DNA of 45,432 nucleotides from Nitrobacter winogradskyi (GCF_006539545.1 NZ_BJNF01000085.1:1-45432), one strand, 5' to 3'. Counted from the stretch's first letter, positions 36,690-45,322 are shown. Numbers and translations are program-made. The notes: generated from the sequence alone by a model not told the origin.

Positions 36690-36745
36690 CCGGTATCGGA
36701 AGGGGCAGGCCGCCTGCCGGTTTGCCGCCGTTCAGGTGCGGCGCT

Positions 36746-36777
36746 GGCATTGACCACGACCGGCATTGACCACGACC
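36746..36777. repeat. Two exact tandem 16-base units
   Basis: GGCATTGACCACGACC occurs twice in direct succession 69 bases upstream of the patatin-like gene, in its probable leader. Copy number may vary between strains. Confidence 0.8.
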
Positions 36778-36859
36778 GTAGATAGATCGTCGGGATGATT
36801 GCCATTCGCTGCGTCACGAACCATAGTCGGCGCGCGATTGGCGGGGCCCCTGCACGACC

Positions 36860-38236
36860 ATGCGTTCAGCATTTGCTGTTATCGGACTATGCGCGCTGCT
36901 GCTCGGTTGCGCGTCGATCCAGAACGCGCCCGTCAACCAGCCGGGCAGCAGCGCCGACCTCGTAGGCCAGCTACGCGAAAACTTCGAAGAATGGGCCGCC
37001 ACTGACGACAGTCTGGTGGTGCTATCGTTCTCAGGCGGCGGTACGCGGGCGGCGGCCTTTTCCTTCGGCGTGCTGGAAGAACTGGCGCAGACGCCGGTGC
37101 GCGGCGGCGCATCCATGATCGACCGTATCGATTTCATTTCCGGGGTGTCCGGAGGGTCGGTGACCGCTGCCTATTTCGGGTTGCGCAAGCGCGAGGCCAT
37201 GGCCGACTTCCGTGAAAAGTTTCTTCTGCGCAATGCCGAGGAGGGACTTCAAACCGACCTCAACCTCGCCACGCTTGGCAGGGCGTTCGCCGGCGGCATC
37301 AACGACTCCAGCGGGCTGCCGCGCTGGCTCGACGCCAACCTGTTTCATGGCGCGACCTTCGCCGATCTGCGAAGGACGGTGCGCCCGCGGGTATGGATCA
37401 ACGCCTCCGACATCTACAATCGCACACCTTTCGTTTTTGGAGCGACCGCGTTCAGTGCGATGTGCAGCGATCTCGCCTCCTATCCGCTGGCGAACGCCGT
37501 GGCGGCGTCGGCGGCGGTGCCTGTCGCATTCGCGCCGGTGGTGATTCAGACCTTTCCCGGTCGATGCAAGGATCCGCTACCGGACTGGATCGTGAAGGCG
37601 CGGGACAACCGCAATGCGCCGCCGATGCTGAGCGCCTTTGCCAAAGCCATCAGCCGCTATCATGACGGCGAAATTCCCTTCATCAAGCTGCTCGACGGCG
37701 GTTTGGTCGACAACTTCGGCCTGTCGGGTTTCACCATCTCGCTACTGTCGGCGCGCACGCCTTATGAACCGCTGTCACCCGAGCAGGCCGTCAAAATCCG
37801 GCGCGGACTTGTTGTGGTCGTGGACGCCAAGACCGGCGTTTCAGGCAACTGGATCAATACCATTGAAGGCCCAAGCGGCGTCGATCTGGTCAAGGCGGCG
37901 GCGAGTACCGCGATCGATGCCAGCGTCGGCGCGGGTTTCACGGCTTTCGAGCGCACCATGGGTGACTGGCAGGCGGGGCTGATCCGTTGGCGTTGTGGCC
38001 TGTCGGCGGCGGAGCGCGCGCGTTACGGGGCACGCCCGGGCTGGAACTGTCGCGATCTTAAATTTTTTGTCGGCCGGGTCGGCTTCGATCAACTCGATCC
38101 CGCGCGCGCCGCTCGCCTCGAGACCGTTCCGACCCGATTCCACTTGCCGCCGCAGCAGGTGGACGAGGTGATCGCGGCAGGTCGCGACGCATTGCGGGCA
38201 AGCTCCGCCTTTCGCATGTTCGCCGGACGCATGTAA
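36860..38236 (+). CDS. Patatin-like phospholipase lipoprotein
   Basis: A 458-residue predicted lipoprotein: signal peptide with lipobox LLGC (Cys17), then a patatin-like acyl hydrolase domain. The oxyanion glycine run is SFSGGGTRAAA (about residues 56-66), the nucleophile elbow GVSGGS (about 94-99), and the catalytic Asp is in DGGLVDNFG (about 281-289). A C-terminal segment with two Cys (RWRCGLS, WNCRD) follows. It probably acts on lipids or acyl groups at the inner leaflet of the outer membrane or in the periplasm. It lies between the gatA cluster and gatB on the same strand but has its own leader, so functional connection with the gat genes is doubtful. Confidence 0.9.
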   Translation: MRSAFAVIGLCALLLGCASIQNAPVNQPGSSADLVGQLRENFEEWAATDDSLVVLSFSGGGTRAAAFSFGVLEELAQTPVRGGASMIDRIDFISGVSGGSVTAAYFGLRKREAMADFREKFLLRNAEEGLQTDLNLATLGRAFAGGINDSSGLPRWLDANLFHGATFADLRRTVRPRVWINASDIYNRTPFVFGATAFSAMCSDLASYPLANAVAASAAVPVAFAPVVIQTFPGRCKDPLPDWIVKARDNRNAPPMLSAFAKAISRYHDGEIPFIKLLDGGLVDNFGLSGFTISLLSARTPYEPLSPEQAVKIRRGLVVVVDAKTGVSGNWINTIEGPSGVDLVKAAASTAIDASVGAGFTAFERTMGDWQAGLIRWRCGLSAAERARYGARPGWNCRDLKFFVGRVGFDQLDPARAARLETVPTRFHLPPQQVDEVIAAGRDALRASSAFRMFAGRM

Positions 38237-38303
38237 GCGAGCGGAGACCTCGCACATAAAAGATTGGGTTTCCCAATCGTGAGCCCCGGAGTAAAAACCG
38301 CGC

Positions 38304-39788
38304 ATGAACGCACCTGTCAAACCGTCCAACCTGATCAAAGGCGCAACCGGCGAGTGGGAGATGGTGATCGGGATCGAAGTCCACGCCCAGGTCACCTCCA
38401 ACGCAAAACTGTTCTCCGCCGCCTCGACCGCCTTCGGCGGCGATCCCAACAGCCATGTTTCGCTGGTCGATGCGGCGATGCCGGGAATGCTGCCGGTCAT
38501 CAACGAGGAATGCGTTCGCCAGGCGGTGCGGACCGGCCTGGGGCTGAACGCCAGGATCAATCTGCGCTCGGTGTTCGACCGCAAGAACTATTTCTATCCC
38601 GACCTGCCGCAGGGCTATCAGATCAGCCAGTACAAGTCGCCGATCGTCGGCGAGGGCGAGGTCGTGGTCGATCTTGCCGACGGCACAAGCTTCGTGGTCG
38701 GGATCGAGCGGCTGCATCTCGAACAGGACGCCGGCAAGTCCCTGCACGATCAGCACGCGGACATGAGCGCGATCGACCTGAACCGTTCCGGCGTGGCGCT
38801 GATGGAAATCGTATCCAGGCCCGACATGCGCTCCTCCGAACAGGCCAGGGCCTACGTGACCAAGCTGCGGACGATCCTGCGCTATCTCGGCACCTGCGAC
38901 GGCGACATGGAGAAAGGCAACCTCCGCGCTGACGTCAACGTCTCGGTGCGTCGGCCGGGCGAACCCTTCGGCACGCGCTGTGAGATCAAGAACGTCAACT
39001 CCATCCGATTTATAGGTCAGGCGATCGAGCACGAGGCGCGCCGGCAGATCGGCATTCTCGAAGACGGCGGCAGCATCGATCAGGAAACGCGGTTGTTCGA
39101 TCCGGATAAGGGCGAGACCCGCGCGATGCGCTCCAAGGAAGAGGCGCACGACTACCGCTATTTCCCGGATCCCGACCTGCTGCCGCTGGAGTTTTCGCAA
39201 TCCTTCGTCGATGCGCTGAAGGCCGACCTGCCGGAGTTGCCCGATCAGAAGAAGGGACGCTTCATCGCGGATCTTGGCCTGACACCGTATGACTCCACCG
39301 TGCTGGTCAGCGAGCATGAGAGCGCCAACTTCTACGAGTCGGTCCTGGCCGGTCTTGCGAACGCGCGACGCGACGGGAAAGTCGCCGCCAACTGGGTGAT
39401 CAACGAACTGTTCGGACGCCTCAACAAAGAGGGCGTGAGCATCGCGGCGTCGCCGGTGTCGGCGTCCCAGCTCGCTGCGATCATCGACCTGATCGGCGAG
39501 GGGACCATCTCCGGCAAGATCGCCAAGGATCTGTTCGAGATCGTCTGGACCGAAGGCGGCGATCCACGGGTGCTGGTCGAGGCTCGCGGGATGAAGCAGG
39601 TCACCGACATGGGCGCGATCGAAAAGGTGGTCGACGACATCGTCGCCGCCAACCCGGATAAGGTCGCACAGGTCCGCGCCAAGCCGCAGATGATCGGCTG
39701 GTTCGTCGGTCAGGTGATGAAAGCGTCCGGCGGCAAGGTCAATCCGCAGGCGGTGAACGATCTGCTCAAGACCAGGCTTGGTCTGTAG
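38304..39788 (+). CDS. gatB: Aspartyl/glutamyl-tRNA amidotransferase subunit B
   Basis: GatB, 494 residues, the kinase and tRNA-binding subunit of GatCAB, which activates the misacylated residue with ATP before amidation. The N-terminal cradle has [17 protein letters not shown] (about 24-40), the [18 protein letters not shown] segment, and [16 protein letters not shown]; the C-terminal YqeY-like tail binds the tRNA D-loop and is complete to [22 protein letters not shown]. Upstream GGAG is 13 bases from the ATG. It lies 68 bases after the patatin-like gene, separated from gatA by about 1.9 kb. Confidence 0.98.
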   Translation: MNAPVKPSNLIKGATGEWEMVIGIEVHAQVTSNAKLFSAASTAFGGDPNSHVSLVDAAMPGMLPVINEECVRQAVRTGLGLNARINLRSVFDRKNYFYPDLPQGYQISQYKSPIVGEGEVVVDLADGTSFVVGIERLHLEQDAGKSLHDQHADMSAIDLNRSGVALMEIVSRPDMRSSEQARAYVTKLRTILRYLGTCDGDMEKGNLRADVNVSVRRPGEPFGTRCEIKNVNSIRFIGQAIEHEARRQIGILEDGGSIDQETRLFDPDKGETRAMRSKEEAHDYRYFPDPDLLPLEFSQSFVDALKADLPELPDQKKGRFIADLGLTPYDSTVLVSEHESANFYESVLAGLANARRDGKVAANWVINELFGRLNKEGVSIAASPVSASQLAAIIDLIGEGTISGKIAKDLFEIVWTEGGDPRVLVEARGMKQVTDMGAIEKVVDDIVAANPDKVAQVRAKPQMIGWFVGQVMKASGGKVNPQAVNDLLKTRLGL

Positions 39789-40444
39789 CCTTCGGCTGCC
39801 GGTTCAACTCGCGCGGCTGCATTCCTCGCTTTGACGGCATCGACGCGCCGACTGCCTCGTTGTCTGGTGCATGGTTTTCGACGGACGCCGCGCGGGCCGA
39901 GGGGACAGCCATCGAGCTGCTTCATCATTGAACTGCGTTTGCTTAAGCGTACGCCGGCCATGCTGATAGCGGTCGGCGGAGTAGGAAAGCTGAATCGGTT
40001 TTCGCGAATCGCATTTCAAGATTCGCGAAAACATGCGTCGTAGCGGACGCCGAAGGCGGCTTTCAAAGTTATCGGCGAAAATATTTTTATTGCCAAAAGT
40101 CAGGACTCGGAGTCCGCATCTATATCGATTTCAGTGGCGCCGCTGGTCGGTGTGATGCGTGCCGCGCATCCGCCGTCCGTTTGTTGAATTAAGAATATCG
40201 TTGCGGCGCAGCCATTATTTGAAATCACGAAAAACGCCTGCTTGGGTTTCCCGTGGCTTGCTGGCATCGTCCATCCACGAGTCTCCGTATAACCTTGGCG
40301 CGCGCCACTGTCGTGCCGCCGTGAGATGTCAACACTTCCTTAAGCGGGACGCTGTTTTTTTTTTGATGTTGGTGTATTCGAAAGATGTGCATTTCGATTC
40401 CCGAATGCATGCAGCGACGAAGCCATCTCACTCTGGAGGGCAAC
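39789..40444. other. Gene-free stretch of 656 bases with one perfect inverted repeat
   Basis: No convincing gene was found on either strand; the longer open frames lack ribosome sites and protein-like composition. The stretch holds the inverted repeat at 39999-40031 (next entry), a small palindrome GGACTCGGAGTCC at 40103-40115, and an A/T-rich patch near 40077-40096 that is unusual for this GC-rich DNA and could be a promoter. Confidence 0.6.
39999..40031. repeat. Perfect inverted repeat downstream of gatB
   Basis: Twelve-base arms TTTTCGCGAATC and GATTCGCGAAAA flank a nine-base loop, followed by CATGCG. It lies 210 bases after gatB, too far for a dedicated terminator, and resembles the short TTCGCGAA-type intergenic palindromes common in rhizobial genomes. 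Confidence 0.75.
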
Positions 40445-40579
40445 ATGGCCAAGAAGGCGAAGAAGGCGAAAGCCAAGGCGAAGACGACGAAGAAGGTGAA
40501 GAAGACGAAGAGCGCGGTGAAGAAGACTGCGAAGAAGACCCGCAAGGTCGCCAAGAAGGTCGCCAAGAAGAAGAAGTAA
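40445..40579 (+). CDS. 44-residue Lys/Ala-rich histone-H1-like protein
   Basis: A very basic peptide that starts MAKKAKKAKAKAKTTKK and continues in KK, VKK, AKK and TKK repeats to the C-terminus; about 60% of its residues are Lys. GGAGGG is five bases before the ATG at 40445. This composition matches the Lys-rich tails of bacterial histone-H1-like proteins and suggests binding to DNA or RNA. The strong ribosome site and the clean start and stop argue for a real gene rather than low-complexity noise. The preceding 20 codons are also open but contain cysteines and lack a ribosome site. Confidence 0.7.
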   Translation: MAKKAKKAKAKAKTTKKVKKTKSAVKKTAKKTRKVAKKVAKKKK

Positions 40580-41419
40580 GCTCGCTTTGGAATCGCCGGC
40601 TGCTTGATGCCGGTGACGTCGTCGGGGCCGAGACAGTTTGCTTCCAGGCAGATTTCAGTTCGGGTGACGACGACGAGAGAGGGTGTCGGCGAGACATCAG
40701 GTCAAACGGTCGGATCGTTGTTTCGGAGTTCCTCCTCGACAACTGGTCCGAAGGAAGAGCGCGGTGAGTCTCATCGCCGGTCTTCTTCAGCGCGGATACC
40801 AAGTCCGCGATCACTGGCGGCTCAGGCTGCGGTGAGAGTTGGTCCTGACGTGTTCACCGACGCCCTCGTCCTGCCGCTGGCTCGGCTATCAAGCTTTCTT
40901 CGCTTCTGATCAAATCAGGGGCGCGCTACCGGATTTGATTTGACGCGTCTTCTTCGCGTGAACCGGTATACCCATCCACGGGTCGAGCCCGGGGACGTTC
41001 TTCGCGCGAAGACGCTATAGCTCTCGCGTCGTCATTTCCCGTCTTACAATAGAGCGGCTGCTGGAAGCCTTGCGGATCGCGATGATGCTGACGGCATCGT
41101 CCCGGATAGCGCCTTTGCTCGCGCGCCTTGGATCCGGGCTGTAACGATGGTTAGCGGTTTGCCAAATCTCACAGTAAACCGAATCGTGTGAAATGACGAA
41201 AACCATTGTCATATAAGGGTTTTCTGATCCGAAGTGATAGCTGTCCGCCGATGACGTTCACGTTCGATTCATCGCGATACTTAAACTGCTCTTCAAATTT
41301 CACCTTCATGATCCGTGTGTCTGGACGGCACGCCGGCGAACGGCGGTTGGATCCAGCGGGGCGCTGACAGGTGGATGGGCCGCACTCGAAGCAGGGCGGC
41401 AAAAAAGGGGAACAGAGGG
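40580..41419. other. Gene-poor stretch of 840 bases with a family A repeat
   Basis: Apart from the repeat at 40899-41020 I see no supported gene. A 65-codon minus-strand frame (41212 to 41015) has no ribosome site and runs into the repeat. The sequence from 41150 to 41300 has lower GC content than its surroundings. The last part is the leader of the Sel1-like gene. Confidence 0.55.
40899..41020. repeat. Dispersed mosaic repeat, family A, copy 5 (inverted)
   Basis: Ordered blocks TTCGCTTCTGATCAAATCAG, GATTTGATTTGACGCGTC, TTCTTCGCGTGAACCGGTAT, an internal hairpin CCACGGGTCGAGCCCGGGG and TTCGCGCGAAGACGCTATAG match copies 3 and 4 in the same orientation, with more divergence and with an added hairpin like those in copies 2 and 6. 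Confidence 0.82.
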
Positions 41420-41686
41420 ATGTTTCAGGGGCAGATCGACTTCGAGACGGCGGTGCCGGTGAGCGCTGACGCAATTCAGGATATTCTTTTCGAGCGGGGA
41501 CTGTACTGGGCGAGCGGTCGTGCTGGTCTGGTCGATCTGGTGGCCGCGCATAAATGGTTCAATCTTGCCGCCCTCAAGGGACACGCTGAAGCGGCCGCGA
41601 TGCGCCGCGAAGTTGCCGCGCTGATGTCCGAGACCGAGATCGTCATGGCGCAACGCGATGCGCGGGCCTGGATGACGGTGCACTGA
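41420..41686 (+). CDS. Small Sel1-repeat-like protein
   Basis: An 88-residue soluble protein. The segment ILFERGLYWASGRAGLVDLVAAHKWFNLAALKGHAEA resembles one Sel1/TPR-type helix pair: the stretch VAAHKWFNLAALKGHAEAA has the Sel1 spacing of aromatic, Ala and Gly residues. Single-unit Sel1-like proteins of this size are common in Bradyrhizobium relatives and their function is unknown. The start is ATG at 41420 with GAGGG close by and AGGGG eleven bases upstream; a longer frame to 41315 lacks support. No neighbour suggests a partner. Confidence 0.7.
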   Translation: MFQGQIDFETAVPVSADAIQDILFERGLYWASGRAGLVDLVAAHKWFNLAALKGHAEAAAMRREVAALMSETEIVMAQRDARAWMTVH

Positions 41687-41855
41687 CGAGCCGCTTTGAC
41701 TTGCGTCGTACGCGCGGCGGGACCCATTTCATCTGGCAACTGAAGACAGCACCCTCGCGTGAAGAATGTCCCGGATCGGACTTGGGGCCGGATACCGGTT
41801 CGCGTGAATACGGAAACATTGTTCCTTTTTCGGCGGTTTGCCAGAGTTTCGCTTC

Positions 41856-41940
41856 TATAACGTTTTCGAGCGAAGCATGTCCTCGGGCTTGACCCGAGGA
41901 TGGAATCTGGTTTGCGTGAGGAAAAACGCGTCAAAACATG
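41856..41940. repeat. Dispersed mosaic repeat, family A, copy 6
   Basis: TATAACGTTTTCGAGCGAAG is followed by the hairpin CCTCGGGCTTGACCCGAGG, then TTTGCGTGAGGAAAAACGCG and TCAAAACATGA. The hairpin insert is nearly the same as in copy 2 (11719-11847). A more degenerate block with CCGGTTCGCGTGAA lies just upstream at about 41790-41810. Confidence 0.82.
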
Positions 41941-41988
41941 AAGATAAAGTCATTCACCACTTCTCTGAAGAGGTGAGGGACTTTGAGT

Positions 41989-42144
41989 TCAGTCAGAGGC
42001 GGAAAGGCTCTCATCTTCAGGCTTTTTGTTGGGGGCGGACGCGCGGGCGCGGTTGATCTTCCGTCGATTCCACAAAACAGCGCCAATGGTAGCGGAGATC
42101 ACCAGAAACGGGATCACATACACATAGACTTTCAGAACGCTCAT
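41989..42144 (-). CDS. 51-residue single-span membrane protein
   Basis: A short frame MSVLKVYVYVIPFLVIS at the N-terminus, continuing ATIGAVLWNRRKINRAR and a polar tail ending PEDESLSASD. It has one membrane helix (about residues 5-25) followed by a positively charged stretch, so the tail is probably cytoplasmic. The start is ATG at 42144 with only a weak AAGG upstream. Composition is that of a real small membrane protein, not of a chance frame, but I do not recognise it. It lies between a family A repeat and the gene at 42354. Confidence 0.55.
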   Translation of the reverse strand: MSVLKVYVYVIPFLVISATIGAVLWNRRKINRARASAPNKKPEDESLSASD

Positions 42145-42353
42145 GATGCGTGGCCTTGTAGCATATCCAGGAACTTTCGCGCCGTTTGAGTACGAGGGCC
42201 CTTCGTTGTCAGACTTTGAATGGGCCTGGCCAGCTTGAGGTGATGCGACGCGTCGTCACATACCGTCATGCGACGCTCGTCATCCGCAACTCACCAGCCT
42301 GATCGTGCAAAAGCCTGATCTGAACTCGGCGGGGGCAGGCGGGTTCATTTCGG

Positions 42354-42647
42354 CTAATCGTTGTCGTCCAGTTCTGCGTTCCAGCCGCGCGCCTTGGCGC
42401 GTGCGATGGCCTCAGTATAAACGCGATCGTGGCGTTCGGCCAGTTCTGGCGGTAACGCACTGGGAACGTTACCATATTGATCCCAAAGGTGGTTCACTTT
42501 GCTCATCAGCGCCTGCATCTGCCCGGCGTCCCAGCCCGCGCAATCCTGCGTTTCAGGGATGAGTCCGAAAACGCGCGCATCGAGCACGGTTCGCCCGAGC
42601 GCGGTTATCCCGTGCGTGTCTTGATCGAGTCCGACGTATTTAGCCAT
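42354..42647 (-). CDS. 97-residue conserved-looking protein divergent from dabB
   Basis: A soluble acidic protein: MAKYVGLDQDTHGITALGR at the start, then ARVFGLIPETQDCAGWDAG, a helix with MQALMSKVNHLWDQYGN, and LPPELAERHDRVYTEAIARA toward the end. It has one Cys and no membrane segment. I recall similar short proteins in chemolithoautotrophs, but the function is unknown. ATG at 42647 with AAGAGA upstream is the start; the frame reaching 42677 adds 10 poorly supported residues. It shares a 210-base A/T-rich divergent region with dabB, so the two may be co-regulated. Confidence 0.75.
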   Translation of the reverse strand: MAKYVGLDQDTHGITALGRTVLDARVFGLIPETQDCAGWDAGQMQALMSKVNHLWDQYGNVPSALPPELAERHDRVYTEAIARAKARGWNAELDDND

Positions 42648-42716
42648 GGTAGTTCTCTTGCTTGAAAAACGATTCAATGAGCGTCAGGGTCAAACTATAT
42701 TAGCTTACTTTGGGGG

Positions 42717-42746
42717 TTGAATAAGAAATTCAAATTTCTGCTTATT
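42717..42746. promoter_or_regulatory. A/T-rich nested palindrome upstream of dabB, candidate LysR-type operator
   Basis: Overlapping dyads lie in the divergent region: TTGAA-N7-TTCAA (42717-42733), GAAATT-CA-AATTTC (42725-42738) and outer arms AATAAG/CTTATT (42720-42746). The spacing TTGAA-N7-TTCAA is that of LysR-type regulator sites, and CbbR is the LysR-type regulator of CO2-fixation genes in autotrophs. That CbbR acts here is inference only; no regulator gene is in the window. Confidence 0.4.
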
Positions 42747-42857
42747 CGATACTTCCTTATATGATGCCCCACGTCAGTCTGCTCCGGCCAGCTGGAGCAG
42801 GGGGCCCTCTCGACTGCTTCGACATCGCGCCATCCCGATTCAACAAGGAGTGTTGCC

Positions 42858-44558
42858 GTGGATCAATGGGTCTCTTGGTGTCTGGTGGTATTGCCGGCGC
42901 TCCCGGTACTATCGGCGATAGTGGCCCCGCTGGCAGGATCTGGTCAGCAAGCACGGGCGGCGCGCCTCAGCGTGGCGATGACGGCTGTCACCTGCGTGGT
43001 CTCAGTGGTTTTGCTGGTGGCGGTGCTGCGTGCCCCGCAGGGCGATGTGACAGTGGCGCGGCTCGGGCCCGCGGCTCTCATGCTCGACAACCTCGCCGTG
43101 GCGATGGCGGTGCTGGTATCTGCCATCAGCCTGGTGGTGCATGTCTACTCCGTGCGCTACATGGCCGACGAGCCTGGCTACGTGCGGTTTTTCGCCATGC
43201 TGGACCTGATGACGGCTGTCATCCTGTTGATGGTGACCGCCGCCGATCTGCTCACGCTGCTGGCAGCCTGGTTCCTGATCGGGGTGCTGCTGTTCTTCCT
43301 GCTCGGCTTCGATACGACCCGCAAGGCCAGCGGCCGCTATGCCTTGTGGACCTTCCTGACCTATCGCGTGGGCGATCTGCCGATGGTGGGCGCGGCGTTG
43401 CTGTTGTGGCATGGCTATGGCACCGCCGAATTGCCGGAACTGTTCGCGCGGATCACCGCCAATCCGGGTATGCAGCTCGGCGGAGTAGCGGTGGTGCCGC
43501 TGGTGGCGCTGTTGCTGGCGCTCGCGGCGTTTGCCCGCTCGGCGCAGTTCCTGCTGCATACATGGCTGCCCTATACGATGGACGGTCCAACGCCGGTGTC
43601 GGCCCTGATGCATGCGGGCATCGTCAACGCCGGCGGATTTCTGTTCAACCGCTTCGCGCCGGTGTTTGTTCACGCGCCCGACGCGCTGCACCTGGCGTTC
43701 GTCGTTGGGCTGGTGACGGCGCTGATCGGCTCGGCGCTGATGCTCACGCAGAATGACGTCAAGAAATCGTTGGGTTATTCCACCATGGGGCAGATGGGCT
43801 TCATGATCATGGAATGCGGGCTGGGCGCATTTTCGCTCGCCGTCTATCATCTCATCGCGCATGGACTGTTCAAGGCTACGCTGTTTCTCAACGCGGGCAA
43901 CGTGATCGGCGACAGCCGCCGCGACGATGGCGTGCCGCCCGATGATATCTACAGCTTCGTGGTCGAGCGCCGTCCCCTGCGCGAAGTCCAGAAAGTGCCA
44001 TGGCTGTGGGCCGCGCTCGCCACCGTATTGGTGCCGGCGCTGGTGCTGGGTCTGTCACATGGGATGGTGGCGGCGGATTTCTTCCACAAGCAGGGTTCCG
44101 TGGTGCTGCTGTTCTTCGGCTGGGTCACCGGTGCGCAACTGTTCTTTTCCATTCATAAAATGCCCAGTGAGAGTCCGTTGCGCACACTGACCATGGTCCT
44201 CCTGTCCTTTTTCATCGTGGTGGTGGGCTACACACTGATCGCTCATACGTTCGAGAGCTTCCTCTACCCGGACGAGGAGTTGCGCGACGCCATCTATGCC
44301 GCGGCGAGCATCAATGTCCTGGCTTTTGACATTCTCGTGGTGCTCGTCACGGTCGCGCTTGTCGGTTCCTGGCTGGCCACCTTCTATACCCACTCCCTCG
44401 AGTTCGAGGGCAAGCCCGGCACGCGGTGGAACGCCATCTACCTCAATCTCTACGCCCTGTTTTCGCGAGAGTTCTACGTGTCCTACATCTACACCCAACT
44501 GGCGCGCGGCACGCTGAGCGCGACCAAGCGGGTGAACATCTGGCTGCGTTGGGTCTGA
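42858..44558 (+). CDS. dabB: DabB-like NuoL/Mrp-type membrane subunit of an inorganic-carbon transporter
   Basis: A 566-residue membrane protein of the proton-conducting NuoL/MrpA family with about 14 helices. Core family motifs: FARSAQFLLHTWLPYTMDGPT in two overlapping pieces (FARSAQFLLHTWLP and MDGPTPVSALMHAGIVNAG, about 216-258), and the Lys-containing QNDVKKSLGYSTMGQMGFM; HLIAHGLFKATLFLNAG follows. Without other complex I genes, and with a DUF2309 gene downstream, it fits DabB, the cation-coupled partner of DabA. The DAB complex drives hydration of CO2 to bicarbonate, supporting carbon fixation. The start is GTG at 42858, eight bases after AAGGAG. Five bases separate it from the next gene. 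Confidence 0.92.
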   Translation: MDQWVSWCLVVLPALPVLSAIVAPLAGSGQQARAARLSVAMTAVTCVVSVVLLVAVLRAPQGDVTVARLGPAALMLDNLAVAMAVLVSAISLVVHVYSVRYMADEPGYVRFFAMLDLMTAVILLMVTAADLLTLLAAWFLIGVLLFFLLGFDTTRKASGRYALWTFLTYRVGDLPMVGAALLLWHGYGTAELPELFARITANPGMQLGGVAVVPLVALLLALAAFARSAQFLLHTWLPYTMDGPTPVSALMHAGIVNAGGFLFNRFAPVFVHAPDALHLAFVVGLVTALIGSALMLTQNDVKKSLGYSTMGQMGFMIMECGLGAFSLAVYHLIAHGLFKATLFLNAGNVIGDSRRDDGVPPDDIYSFVVERRPLREVQKVPWLWAALATVLVPALVLGLSHGMVAADFFHKQGSVVLLFFGWVTGAQLFFSIHKMPSESPLRTLTMVLLSFFIVVVGYTLIAHTFESFLYPDEELRDAIYAAASINVLAFDILVVLVTVALVGSWLATFYTHSLEFEGKPGTRWNAIYLNLYALFSREFYVSYIYTQLARGTLSATKRVNIWLRWV

Positions 44559-44563
44559 CCGCC

Positions 44564-45322
44564 ATGATCGCTTTGCTCCTTGCCTTGATCCTTCTGCCGC
44601 TGTTTCCCCTGAGCATGTTGTTCAACGCCGGGCTCCAGGCGCTGCCCGTCTGGCTGCGTGTTCCGGTGCTTCTGGCTTTCCCCGCCGCGGGCGCGTGGCT
44701 GCTCAACCAGGCGGCGCCGCCGCCTGAGCAATACATCCTTCCGCTACAACTATTGGCGGCGTTCACCGCGCTGCTCTACGCTTGGCGACTGCTTTCGGTG
44801 CAGGAGGTGTTCATCTGGGCGCGGTTGCAGGCCACTTCGGTCTGGCCGCTGGTGTGGCTGGCTTGGCTGCACGGCCTGCACGGGAAGACCCTCCTGTTCG
44901 TGGCTCTGGCGATGACGATCCCCGCCGCGGTGCTGATGATTCTCGGTTCCGGCCTGAGCAGCCGCTTCGGGGGGGCCTATCTCGGCCTGCGTGGACGCAT
45001 CGGCCCGGCTTTTCCGCGCCTGACCCTCGCGTGGGTGGTGACCCTGCTCGCGGCGCTGGCGGCGCCGCCGTTCCCTGGATTCTTCGCCATGCTTGCGGTG
45101 TTGCAGCAGATTCCTGTTGGCCTGGCGGCTGTCGTGCTCGCGGTGTGGTTGCTGTGGAGCTGGGCGGCCGCGTTGCTATGGCAGCACGGCCTGTTCGGGC
45201 GCGAATGGCCGCGTCCTGCGGGAACGGTCGATCTGTCATACGGCGCTGGCCTGGGGCTGATGCTTACTGCCGTTGCCGCAGTGCTGGCTTCGATCGGAGG
45301 ATGGTCATGGTGGATGCATTGA
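44564..45322 (+). CDS. NDH-like membrane protein between dabB and dabA
   Basis: A 252-residue membrane protein with about seven hydrophobic helices and short loops. The helix AWVVTLLAALAAPPFPGFFA (about 150-169) resembles the APPFPGF-type re-entrant helix seen near the C-terminal part of NuoM/NuoN-like subunits; other parts show no family motif I can name. It starts at ATG 44564, five bases after dabB, and its end overlaps the DUF2309 gene by 16 bases, so the three are translationally linked. The canonical DAB operon has dabB directly followed by dabA; this gene would be an extra membrane subunit. The longer frame from 44426 overlaps dabB and is not supported. Confidence 0.8.
   Translation: MIALLLALILLPLFPLSMLFNAGLQALPVWLRVPVLLAFPAAGAWLLNQAAPPPEQYILPLQLLAAFTALLYAWRLLSVQEVFIWARLQATSVWPLVWLAWLHGLHGKTLLFVALAMTIPAAVLMILGSGLSSRFGGAYLGLRGRIGPAFPRLTLAWVVTLLAALAAPPFPGFFAMLAVLQQIPVGLAAVVLAVWLLWSWAAALLWQHGLFGREWPRPAGTVDLSYGAGLGLMLTAVAAVLASIGGWSWWMH

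Noticed and set aside
40159-40767. A 202-codon open frame on the plus strand.
   Set aside because: It has no ribosome site, runs in another frame across the Lys-rich gene, and its composition is not protein-like.
41015-41212. A 65-codon minus-strand frame.
   Set aside because: No ribosome site, and its 3' end lies in a family A repeat.
44426-44563. A longer start for the NDH-like protein.
   Set aside because: It would overlap the coding region of dabB by 133 bases; the ATG at 44564 follows the dabB stop.
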